In this document: piece after piece, positions 1 to 7,864 of the stretch
How positions within the stretch are numbered: position 1 is the first letter of the stretch
How the letters are laid out: every line of letters begins with the position of its first letter
Made by a program: the position numbers and the translations under genes
Assembly (NCBI GenBank): GCA_002369195.1
Contig: DFEW01000058.1
Coordinates: 1 to 29,839 of the forward strand
Source of the DNA: Christensenella sp. UBA3792
GTDB lineage: Bacteria > Bacillota > Clostridia > Christensenellales > CAG-138
DNA: 29,839 bases
Reading direction: 5' to 3'
Notes under the pieces: model-generated
Seen by the model: only the letters and a program-made list of their open reading frames with translations
What the model was told of the DNA's origin: nothing
Databases searched by the model: none

Positions 1-591
1 AACCGCACGGTCCGCACGATCCTCACGCTGATCTTCTACCTGCCGTCGCTCGCGGGGAACGTGTACTTCGTCTGGACGTACATCTTTTCCGGCGACAGCT
101 ACGGCTTTCTGAACAGCATCCTGCTGCGGCTCGGCGTCGTGTTCGGACCGGTGCAGTGGCTGACCGACACCCGCTACATGATGGCGGTCGTCATCGTCGT
201 CATCCTGTGGCTGTCGCTCGGTACGGGCTTCCTTTCGTTCGTCGCAGGTCTGCAGTCGCTCAACCGCGAGCTCTATGAGTCCGCGGCGATCGACGGCATC
301 CCGAACCGCTTTGCCGAGCTTTGGTACATCACGCTGCCGCAGATGGGTCCGCAGCTGCTGTTCGGCGCGGTCATGCAGATTTCGACCTCGTTCGCGATCG
401 GCTACGAGTGTATGAACCTCACGGGCTTTCCGAGCACCGACTACGCCACGCAGACGCTGGTGCTGCACATCCTCGACTTCGGACAGGTGCGCTTCGAAAT
501 GGGCTATGCCTGCGCGATCGCGGTCGTGCTGTTCGCCATCATGCTGCTGATGTGGAAGGTCATCAACAAAGTCCTTTCGAAATGGCTGTAA
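1..591 (+). CDS. ABC sugar importer permease, MalF/LplB type (5' truncated)
   Basis: This is an inner-membrane subunit of a binding-protein-dependent carbohydrate ABC importer. The reading frame is open from base 1, so the N-terminus lies before the window and 196 residues are visible. Several hydrophobic membrane segments can be seen. Near the C-terminal half is a clear EAA loop (ESAAIDGIPNRF followed by ITLPQ), the site where permeases dock on the ATPase. The stop overlaps the ribosome site of the next permease, and the two probably form a heterodimer. The substrate cannot be read from the sequence; the neighbouring glycoside hydrolases suggest an oligosaccharide. The matching binding protein may be upstream of the window. 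The GTG at base 61 is an internal valine, not a start. Confidence 0.9.
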   Translation, partial: NRTVRTILTLIFYLPSLAGNVYFVWTYIFSGDSYGFLNSILLRLGVVFGPVQWLTDTRYMMAVVIVVILWLSLGTGFLSFVAGLQSLNRELYESAAIDGIPNRFAELWYITLPQMGPQLLFGAVMQISTSFAIGYECMNLTGFPSTDYATQTLVLHILDFGQVRFEMGYACAIAVVLFAIMLLMWKVINKVLSKWL

Positions 592-603
592 GGAGGTGAA
601 CGC

Positions 604-1497
604 ATGGAAACCGCAACGCTTCTAAAGCCCAAAAAGAAGGATAAGAAGTATAAGCGCGTCGTGCTTTCGCGCTCGGCGGGCGGCACCGTGCTGATCTTCG
701 CGTTTCTGACGCTGGTCGGCGCGTTCATGGTGCTGCCGCTCGTGTACGTGCTCGTCACCGCGTTCAAGCCGCTCAACGAGATCCTGACCTACCCGCCGAA
801 GTTCTTCGTGCAGCATCCGACGCTGTCGAACTTCCGCGACCTCATCGAGATTACGCAGGAGACCTGGGTGCCGTTCGAACGTTCGCTGTTCAACTCGCTC
901 ATGCTCGCGATCCTCGGCACGTTCGCGTACATCATCATCGCGTCGCTCGCGGCGTATCCGCTCGCCAAGAACCGCTCCAAGTGGGTGTATGTGTACTATC
1001 AGGTCGTCGTTCTCGCGATCCTGTTCCGTCCGGAAGTCACCAGAACGCCGCTGTACATCATCATCTCGCGGCTCGGTCTCATCAACACCTACTGGTCGCT
1101 GCTGCTGCCGGTGCTGGCGGGCAGCTTCGGCGTGTTCCTGATGCGCCAGTTCATGATGACGATCCCGGACGAAATGCTCGAAGCGGCGCGCATCGACGGC
1201 GCGAACGAGTTCACGATCTTCTGGAAGTTCATCATGCCGTCCGTCAAACCCGCGTGGATGACGCTGACGATCTTCACGTTCAAGGACCTTTGGAACACCG
1301 GCGAATCGCAGTACATCTACGAGGAAACCTTAAAGACGCTGACCGCGGTCATGCAGTCGATCAGCTCGGCGGGCATCGCGCGTGCCGGTGCGGGCGCGGT
1401 GGTCGCGCTCATTATGATGATCCCGCCGGTGGTCGTGTTCATCATTTCCCAGTCGTCCGTCATCGAGACGATGGCGACATCGGGCATCAAGGGATAA
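604..1497 (+). CDS. ABC sugar importer permease, MalG/LplC type
   Basis: This 297-residue protein is the second membrane subunit of a carbohydrate ABC importer. It has a short basic N-terminus (KPKKKDKKYKR) and then about six membrane segments. An EAA loop, MLEAARIDGANEFTIFWKF followed by IMPS, sits about two thirds along. The C-terminus ends soon after the last membrane segment, as is usual for MalG-type subunits. The start is well fixed: a near-perfect Shine-Dalgarno AGGAGGTGA at 591-599 lies just upstream and overlaps the stop of the preceding permease. It should pair with that protein. No ATPase gene is present in the window, so a shared MsiK-like ATPase encoded elsewhere is likely (inference). 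Confidence 0.92.
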   Translation: METATLLKPKKKDKKYKRVVLSRSAGGTVLIFAFLTLVGAFMVLPLVYVLVTAFKPLNEILTYPPKFFVQHPTLSNFRDLIEITQETWVPFERSLFNSLMLAILGTFAYIIIASLAAYPLAKNRSKWVYVYYQVVVLAILFRPEVTRTPLYIIISRLGLINTYWSLLLPVLAGSFGVFLMRQFMMTIPDEMLEAARIDGANEFTIFWKFIMPSVKPAWMTLTIFTFKDLWNTGESQYIYEETLKTLTAVMQSISSAGIARAGAGAVVALIMMIPPVVVFIISQSSVIETMATSGIKG

Positions 1498-1509
1498 GGG
1501 GGGAGCGGT

Positions 1510-2949
1510 ATGAAGAAACGCAAAACCGTCGCGATCCTGCTCCTTTGCATGATCCTCCTCGTGCCGACGTTCGCGCGGGCGGAGGATTCCGAGGTGCCGT
1601 ATCAGACCTATACGTACGACAGATGGAGCAACCCAACGCCGACGCCCAACGCCTATCTTCCCACGCGCAGCATCGGCGGCGCGCAGCTCGGCTGCGGCAA
1701 CTTCAACGGCGCGCAGGATCTGTTCTATTCCGAGGCGCGTCACGAACTGTACGTCGTCGATTCCGGCAACGCGCGCGTGCTCGTGCTGGACGAGAACTTT
1801 ACCTTACTGCGTGAGCTGACCGCGTTTGTCGGCGCGGACGGCGAAGCGCTTGCTTTTTCCAATCCGCAGGGCGTCTTTGTGCAGGACGACGGCAGCATCT
1901 ATCTTTGCGATATGGGCAGACAGCAGGTCTTGGAAGCGGATGGGGACGGAAACCTCATCCGCGTGCTGCCGACGCCGTCCTCTCCGCTGCTGCCGGAGAA
2001 CTTCAATTATCTGCCGACCAAGGTCGTCGTCGATGAAAACGACCGGATCTATATCCTCTCGCGCGGCGTGTATCAGGGACTCATCTACCTCGAGCCGGAC
2101 GGCACGTTCATCAAGTTCTTCGGCGCGAACGAGGTCGAAATGACATTCGGACGGCGCGTGCAGAAGCTCTGGAAATCGATCCTGTCCGATCAGGCGGCGG
2201 CGTCCATGCAGTCGTTTAACCCGATTGAGTACAGCAACCTCTTCCTGAACGGCGAGGGATACATCTTCGCCACCGCCGCGGGCAGCGAAAACGGCGCGCG
2301 GGTGCTGACACAGCTGAACCCGCTCGGCATCAATGTGTTGAACTGGACCGGCGGCAGCGAAACGCTGCTCTACTCGGACGTTGTGGAGCGGGACGGCATC
2401 ATCGTGCTGCTCGATACGAACGGCGGATACCTGATCCAGACGACCGTGCAGCGCGATGCGGGCTTGTCGATGCAGATCACCTTCGGCGGCATCGGACAGC
2501 AGCTTGGTCTGTTCCAAAAGCCGGTATCGCTTGCGGAGATCGACGGCAACCTGTATGTGCTCGACGCCGAGAAGAACACGATCACCGAGTTCGTGCTGAC
2601 CGATTTCGGCAGGGAGATTCATTCGGCGATCACGTATTACAACCAGGGCCTGTATGCCGAGAGCATCGAGCCCTGGAAACAGGTCGTGCATCACAACACC
2701 AACTATCTGCCCGCATACACCGGTCTCGGCAAGGCGTACTATCAGATGCACGACTACAAGACCGCGATGTATTACTTCAAGCTCGCGGGAGATCGGCAGA
2801 ACTATTCGCTTGCGTTCAAGGAGTATTCGCTCATCGTCATGCGCGACGCGTTCCCGTACGTTGCGGTCGGGCTGATCGTGCTCGTTGCCGCGGCGCTGAT
2901 TCTCGGACGCATCCTGAAGAAGAGAAAGGGGGTGCGCCATGGAACGTAA
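1510..2949 (+). CDS. Exported NHL-repeat beta-propeller / TPR protein with C-terminal membrane anchor
   Basis: This 479-residue protein starts with a signal peptide (MKKRKTVAILLL..., likely cut after ARA at residue 24). It continues with NHL-like repeats from about residue 55 to 360. These are recognised from recurring blocks such as ELYVVDSGNARVLVLD, SIYLCDMGRQQVLEAD and NLYVLDAEKNTITEF. A TPR-like helical part follows at about 370-440 (AITYYNQGLYAESIEPWKQV, then LGKAYYQMHDYKTAMYYF). A single membrane segment at about 449-469 with a KKRK tail closes the protein, so the propeller and TPR face outside. The stop lies 11 bases inside the next gene, pointing to coupled translation. A role as scaffold or sensor near the importers is inferred; no enzyme motif was identified. 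Confidence 0.85.
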   Translation: MKKRKTVAILLLCMILLVPTFARAEDSEVPYQTYTYDRWSNPTPTPNAYLPTRSIGGAQLGCGNFNGAQDLFYSEARHELYVVDSGNARVLVLDENFTLLRELTAFVGADGEALAFSNPQGVFVQDDGSIYLCDMGRQQVLEADGDGNLIRVLPTPSSPLLPENFNYLPTKVVVDENDRIYILSRGVYQGLIYLEPDGTFIKFFGANEVEMTFGRRVQKLWKSILSDQAAASMQSFNPIEYSNLFLNGEGYIFATAAGSENGARVLTQLNPLGINVLNWTGGSETLLYSDVVERDGIIVLLDTNGGYLIQTTVQRDAGLSMQITFGGIGQQLGLFQKPVSLAEIDGNLYVLDAEKNTITEFVLTDFGREIHSAITYYNQGLYAESIEPWKQVVHHNTNYLPAYTGLGKAYYQMHDYKTAMYYFKLAGDRQNYSLAFKEYSLIVMRDAFPYVAVGLIVLVAAALILGRILKKRKGVRHGT

Positions 2950-3586
2950 GCTTTTGCTGCGCGAGGATGTCGGCGCGGGCTTCAAGCACATCTTTTACAC
3001 GATGATTCATCCGGTCAACGGGTTCGATCAGATCAAGTGGGAAAAGAAGGGCAGCATCGTCGCGTGCGCCGCGATTCTGCTGGTGTTCTTTCTGACCAAC
3101 GTGTTCGAACAGGTTCTGACGGGCTTCATCTTCAACACCTACAATCCGGACAGGATCTCCGTGCCGTCGATCTTCCTCATCACGATGGGCGGCTTTGCGA
3201 TCGTCTATATCGCGAACTGGGCGGCGGGTTCGCTGCAGTTCTCGGAGGGCGAGAACCGCGACATCTTCATCACGCTGTGCTATACGCTCGTGCCGTACAC
3301 GATCTTTGCGCTGCTGCACATCTTCCTGACGAACTTCGCGAACGCCGAGGTCGGCGCGTTTTTGGTTGCGCTGCGCGTGATCGGCTACCTTTGGAGCGGC
3401 ATGATCCTGATCGTCGGCATGTACTACGTCCACCAGTTCAGCTTCGGCGGACTGCTGCTGAACCTGCTTTTGACGGTGATCGGCGTTGCGATCATCCTGT
3501 TCCTGCTGCTGCTCGGCTACTCGCTGCTGCAGCAGATCATCACGTTCGTGGTGACGATCTACAACGAGATCGTCTTCCGGCTATGA
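2939..3586 (+). CDS. YIP1-family multi-pass membrane protein
   Basis: This 215-residue protein has a cytoplasmic N-terminal segment with the pattern FYTMIHPVNGFDQIKWEKKGS, typical of the start of bacterial Yip1-domain proteins. About five hydrophobic helices follow (around residues 40-62, 77-99, 108-131, 140-165 and 170-200). Function in bacteria is largely unknown. The start codon lies inside the last codons of the NHL/TPR gene (11-base overlap), so the two proteins are probably made together and may form a membrane complex. The next gene, a DUF5696-type lipoprotein, follows after 13 bases. The family call rests on topology and N-terminal pattern and has not been confirmed by a profile search. 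Confidence 0.75.
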   Translation: MERKLLLREDVGAGFKHIFYTMIHPVNGFDQIKWEKKGSIVACAAILLVFFLTNVFEQVLTGFIFNTYNPDRISVPSIFLITMGGFAIVYIANWAAGSLQFSEGENRDIFITLCYTLVPYTIFALLHIFLTNFANAEVGAFLVALRVIGYLWSGMILIVGMYYVHQFSFGGLLLNLLLTVIGVAIILFLLLLGYSLLQQIITFVVTIYNEIVFRL

Positions 3587-3599
3587 GAGGAGGATCGGT

Positions 3600-5909
3600 A
3601 TGAAACGAAACGCAAAACGCATCCTGCCTCTGCTGCTTCTGTGCGCCCTGCTCCTTCTCGGCTGCACGACGAACCGTCCCGCGGTGCCGGCGAGGGAAAC
3701 GCACGTGGACGCCACGCAGGGCTTCTCGCCCGCAGGGAAGGAAAACGAGCTCGTCCCGATCTCGGAAAACCAGTATCTTGCGCTGTCCGCGAACCTCAAG
3801 ACCGGCGAAGCGGCGGTGCTCGACAAGCAGACCGGCGTCACCTGGTACACGAACCCCGTCGACAAGTTCGACGATCAGCTTGCAAGCGGCTACCATAAAA
3901 ACGCGCTTCTGTCCGCGTTGACCGTCGTGTACACGACGACGCAGAGTGTGGAAATGACCTGCGGCGCGTTTTTGCAGAGCGTGCAGAAGGGCGGGCTCTA
4001 CTACCGCATCGATCCGGACGGCTCGATCGTGTTCCTGTTCGACTTCCCGAACGAAAAGTTCCGCGTGCCGATTCGCTACGCGTTAAACGGCGATCGCTTC
4101 GATGCGTCGATCCTGACCGACGGCATCCTCGAATACGGCACGAACAAGATCAAATCGATCGAATTCCTTCCGTACTTCGGCGCGGGCGGCATGAACGAGG
4201 ACGGATACCTGTTCGTGCCGGACGGCAGCGGCGCACTGATCTATTTCAACAACGAACGCCTGACTGCGCGCACCTACTCGCAGAGCGTATACGGCTTCGA
4301 CAACGGCACGAACGACAAGACGATGGGCGGCTTTGCGCTGTCCGGCTATTTCACGCTGTCGCAGAACGCCTACATGCCGGTGTTCGGCATCCACAGAGGC
4401 GACGACGGATTCCTTGCGATCGTCACGGAAGGAGCGGCGCGCGCGACGGTCAACGCGAACGTTTCGGGCAAGTACAGCAACTACAATTCCGTTTGGACGA
4501 CGTATTCGTACCGCACGATCGGCACGGTGCGCCAGACGCAGAAGGACGGCTCCGAACAGGTCGTTTCGATCGGCGAAAAGAACATCGAAACGTATGAGAA
4601 CTACACGGTTTCCTACTGTCCGCTCAAGACCGGCGCGTCCGGCTACAGCGACATGGCGGCGCGTTATCGCGACTATCTGATCGAACGGGAAGGATTGGAG
4701 ATCCGCACGGCGCAAAGCAATTGCATCCCGCTGTATCTCGACGTATACGGGCATATCGAAAAGACAAAGTCCGTTCTGGGCATTCCGATCGACGTCAAGA
4801 TCACGACCGCGAGCGTGAAGGACGTCAACGCGATGCTCGACGCGCTTAAGGACGCAGGGCTTTCGCGCATCGTCTTAAAGTACAACTACTGGTCCGAAAG
4901 CAGCTTCTACCGCAAGGTTCCCGTGAGCGCAAAGCCGGACGGGAAGGTCGGTTCGAGCGAGGAGCTGTTCGCGCTGCGCGAGCGCCTTGCGGACGCCGAA
5001 GGCGGGCTGTACCTTAGCGCGGACCTTCTCAATATCTACCGCTCCGGACGCGGCGTGAACCAGTATCGCGATGCGCTCCAGTCGGTGGCGAACACCGTGC
5101 AGCGGCAGTACGCGTTCCGGCTCGACTCGGCGATGGTCGATTCGCGCTACGATCCGTGGTATCTTCTGCGGCTCGGCTCGGTGCAGCGCGTGTTCGCGCA
5201 GTATGCGAAGAACCTGCACGACGCGGGCTTTGACGGCGCGGCGCTCGATACGGTCGGCGAAAAGCTCTATTCCGAGCTCGGCACGAACGGCACGGGACGC
5301 AATCAGGCGCGCAGCATCATGGCAAACGCGGTTCAAAGCATTGCGAACACGACCGGCAGCGTGCTGCTCACCGGCGCGAACGAATACGCGGCGAACTTCG
5401 CGACGCATATTCTGACCACGCCTGCGCGCTCGAGCAGCTTCGACCTCGAGGACGTATCGATTCCGTTCTATCAGATGGTCTATCACGGCTGCATTTCGTA
5501 TTCGCTGCGCGCATCGAACCTGTCAAGCAATCCGAAAAAGCTGACGCTGACGTGCATCGAGTTCGGCGCATATCCGATGTTCTCGCTGATTTGCGAGAAT
5601 GCAGACGAGTTGATCGGCTCGCGGCTCAATACGATCTATTCGGCGGACTTTTCCAACTGGTTCGATGAGATCGTGCGCCAGTACGGACAGCTCAACGAAG
5701 CGCTGTGCGCGGTGCAGACGGCGCGCGTTAAGGAGCACCGCATCGTGACGGACAGCGTGCGCTGCATCGCGTACGACAACGGCGCAGTGATTTGGGTCAA
5801 CTACGGCGACGCGCCGTACAGCGCGGACGGCGTCACCGTTCCGGCGCTCGGCTTTACCGCCCTTTTGAACGGGCAGGTCTATGCGAGCGCGCAGGCGGTC
5901 GGGGATTGA
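3600..5909 (+). CDS. DUF5696-type surface lipoprotein with a possible TIM-barrel-like C-terminal half
   Basis: This 769-residue protein has a lipoprotein signal peptide with lipobox LLLLGC (Cys22 lipidated). Residues about 55-380 look beta-rich, with blocks such as GEAAVLDKQTGVTWYTNPVD and YFGAGGMNEDGYLFVPDGSG that I associate with DUF5696 proteins. From about 385 to 690 the pattern alternates strands and helices like a (beta/alpha)8 barrel: LYLDVYGHIEK, SRIVLKYNYW, GLYLSADLLN, GFDGAALDTVGEKLYSEL (Asp550) and SFDLEDVSIPFYQ. A glycan-binding or glycan-cleaving role is therefore possible, but no catalytic pair is established. It sits between the YIP1 gene and a second permease pair. The family label is from memory of the sequence pattern; the barrel is my inference. 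Confidence 0.8.
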   Translation: MKRNAKRILPLLLLCALLLLGCTTNRPAVPARETHVDATQGFSPAGKENELVPISENQYLALSANLKTGEAAVLDKQTGVTWYTNPVDKFDDQLASGYHKNALLSALTVVYTTTQSVEMTCGAFLQSVQKGGLYYRIDPDGSIVFLFDFPNEKFRVPIRYALNGDRFDASILTDGILEYGTNKIKSIEFLPYFGAGGMNEDGYLFVPDGSGALIYFNNERLTARTYSQSVYGFDNGTNDKTMGGFALSGYFTLSQNAYMPVFGIHRGDDGFLAIVTEGAARATVNANVSGKYSNYNSVWTTYSYRTIGTVRQTQKDGSEQVVSIGEKNIETYENYTVSYCPLKTGASGYSDMAARYRDYLIEREGLEIRTAQSNCIPLYLDVYGHIEKTKSVLGIPIDVKITTASVKDVNAMLDALKDAGLSRIVLKYNYWSESSFYRKVPVSAKPDGKVGSSEELFALRERLADAEGGLYLSADLLNIYRSGRGVNQYRDALQSVANTVQRQYAFRLDSAMVDSRYDPWYLLRLGSVQRVFAQYAKNLHDAGFDGAALDTVGEKLYSELGTNGTGRNQARSIMANAVQSIANTTGSVLLTGANEYAANFATHILTTPARSSSFDLEDVSIPFYQMVYHGCISYSLRASNLSSNPKKLTLTCIEFGAYPMFSLICENADELIGSRLNTIYSADFSNWFDEIVRQYGQLNEALCAVQTARVKEHRIVTDSVRCIAYDNGAVIWVNYGDAPYSADGVTVPALGFTALLNGQVYASAQAVGD

Positions 5910-5921
5910 CGGGAGGCGGCT

Positions 5922-6842
5922 ATGGCAAACAAGCGTAACAAACAGTATTCCCTGGCAAGAAAGCAGAACCGCGCCGGCTGGCTGTTCGTCCTGCCGTTTC
6001 TGATCGGCTTCGTCATCTTCTTCCTGAAGCCGATGATCGAAAGCTTCTGGTACACGTTCAACGACGTGACGATGGGGCAGAACGGACTCGAAACGACATT
6101 CGTGGGGCTGCAGAACTTCCGCTATCTGCTCATCGAGGACAGCAGCTTTCTGCGCAACCTTTGGACGGTCACCGGCTCGATGCTCGCACAGGTCGCGATC
6201 TGTACGATCCTGAGCTTGTTCATCGCGATCGTGCTCGTGCAGAACTTCCACGGCAGAACCGTCTACCGCGCGATTTTCTTCCTGCCGATCATCATGACGA
6301 GCGGCGTCGTATACTCGATGGTCAGCTCGGTCGTCGGTTCGTCGGGACTGTCCGGCACGGGCAACGCGTACATCTATTCGTCGACCTCGATGACGACGCT
6401 GATGCAGCAGGGCGGACTTCCGACTTCGTTCATCAACCTTCTGACGCAGATCATCGACGCGATCTTCTCGATGGTCGTCAACTGCGGCGTGCCGATCCTG
6501 CTCTACATCTCCGGCCTGCAGAAGATTCCGGCGAGCGCATACGAGGCGGCGCGCATCGAAGGCGCAAGCGCATGGGACATCTTCTGGCGCATCACGATCC
6601 CGAAGATTTCGCCGATCATCTTCCTCAACGTGGTCTACTGCGTGATCGATGCATCGACCGCATACGGCAGCACCGCGGGCGGCAACGTCATGATGGCGGC
6701 GATCCAGCAGATGGGCTTCGGCAAGACGATGAAGTTCGGCATGAGCGCCGCGATGGCGTGGATGTACTTCCTCGTGATCGCCGTGTTCCTCGGCATCGCG
6801 TATCTCACGATCGGACGGCGCGCGTCCAAGATCGAGAACTGA
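5922..6842 (+). CDS. ABC sugar importer permease, LplB/UgpA type
   Basis: This 306-residue protein is a permease of a second carbohydrate ABC importer. It begins with a basic stretch (KRNKQYSLARKQNRAGW), then the first helix LFVLPFLIGFVIFFLKP and the typical periplasmic-side block ESFWYTFNDV followed by FVGLQNFRYL. The EAA loop YEAARIEGASAWDIFWRI followed by TIPK is near residue 205-225. The protein carries a longer loop rich in Ser, Thr and Gly around residues 140-165 (SSGLSGTGNAYIYSSTSMTT), facing outside by topology. A ribosome site GGGAGG precedes the ATG closely. It pairs with the next gene and the binding protein at 7865. Confidence 0.93.
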   Translation: MANKRNKQYSLARKQNRAGWLFVLPFLIGFVIFFLKPMIESFWYTFNDVTMGQNGLETTFVGLQNFRYLLIEDSSFLRNLWTVTGSMLAQVAICTILSLFIAIVLVQNFHGRTVYRAIFFLPIIMTSGVVYSMVSSVVGSSGLSGTGNAYIYSSTSMTTLMQQGGLPTSFINLLTQIIDAIFSMVVNCGVPILLYISGLQKIPASAYEAARIEGASAWDIFWRITIPKISPIIFLNVVYCVIDASTAYGSTAGGNVMMAAIQQMGFGKTMKFGMSAAMAWMYFLVIAVFLGIAYLTIGRRASKIEN

Positions 6843-6857
6843 AGGGGGGCAAAGCGT

Positions 6858-7841
6858 ATGAAACAGCGTTCCAATCAGGCGCAGGTCAACGCGCTCGTGC
6901 GAAGACGGCGCATCATCGGCATCGTTCTCGCAATCCTTCGCCACTTGTTCCTGCTCGGTCTCTGCTACGTCGTGCTGTATCCGGTGCTGTACATGATCAG
7001 CAACGCGTTCAAGCCCGTCTCGCAGTATTACGATCCGTCCGTCGTCTGGATCCCGCGCAGTCTGACGCTCGATAACTTCTATATCGTGTTTCAGGTCATG
7101 GACGTGGGCAAGGTGTTTTTGAACACGCTGCTCATCGAGATTCTGCCCGCGTTCATCTCTACGTTCATCGCGATGTTCGTCGGGTACGGGCTGGCGCGCT
7201 TTCGCTTCCGCGGACGCGGCATCATCCTTGCATGCGTGATCCTGACGATCATCGTCCCGCCGCAGACGATCTCGACCTCGCTCTATTCGAGCTACCGGTA
7301 CTTCGACTTTCTCGGCATTCTGTCGCTGCTGCACAAGGTGATCCCGTCGATCGGACCGATCAACCTGATCGGCACGCCGTGGGTCACGATCCTGCCTTCG
7401 ATCTTCGGCGTCGGACTCAAGAACGGCATCTTTATCTTCATCTTCATGCAGTTCTTTACGGGACTTCCGAAGGAACTGCAGGAAGCGGCGGCGATCGACG
7501 GGTGCGGACCGCTGCGCACCTTCCTTCGCATCATCCTGCCGACGGCAAAGAACATCATCATCGCGGTGCTGCTCCTTGCGGTCGTGTGGAACTGGAACGA
7601 TTATTATACGCCCGCGATGTACATCCGCACGACGGATACGATGGCGACGGCGATGGCGTCGTTCCAGGCAAACCTCGAAAATCTGCACAACATGGGAACG
7701 GGTCTGCAGAACATTCAGACCGCGAACACGCAGATTCAGGCAGCCGCGCTTATCGCGATCCTGCCGCTCGTCATTCTGTACGTATTCCTGCAGAAACGCT
7801 TCTCGGAGGGCATTGAGGACTCCGGCTTAACAGGTATCTGA
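6858..7841 (+). CDS. ABC sugar importer permease, LplC/UgpE type
   Basis: This 327-residue protein is the partner permease of the second importer. After a basic N-terminus comes the family block YVVLYPVLYMISNAFKP, several helices, and the EAA loop LQEAAAIDGCGPLRTFLRI followed by ILPTAKN near residue 210-235. The tail (QKRFSEGIEDSGLTG) matches the usual C-terminal end of UgpE/LplC subunits, where 'KRF..G...GA.KG' is common. It starts 15 bases after the preceding stop with a GGGG-rich ribosome site and is followed 23 bases later by the solute-binding lipoprotein. The three genes form a standard importer set without ATPase. Confidence 0.93.
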   Translation: MKQRSNQAQVNALVRRRRIIGIVLAILRHLFLLGLCYVVLYPVLYMISNAFKPVSQYYDPSVVWIPRSLTLDNFYIVFQVMDVGKVFLNTLLIEILPAFISTFIAMFVGYGLARFRFRGRGIILACVILTIIVPPQTISTSLYSSYRYFDFLGILSLLHKVIPSIGPINLIGTPWVTILPSIFGVGLKNGIFIFIFMQFFTGLPKELQEAAAIDGCGPLRTFLRIILPTAKNIIIAVLLLAVVWNWNDYYTPAMYIRTTDTMATAMASFQANLENLHNMGTGLQNIQTANTQIQAAALIAILPLVILYVFLQKRFSEGIEDSGLTGI

Positions 7842-7864
7842 TAAATTCAACAGGAGGAACGATC

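Noticed and set aside
5523..7688. Very long open frame on the - strand (721 codons), and similar ones opposite 9304-11481, 11499-14789 and 18087-19937
   Set aside because: These are antisense to well-supported genes, have Arg/His/Asp-rich low-information translations and no recognisable family. High GC and biased third positions produce such open frames.
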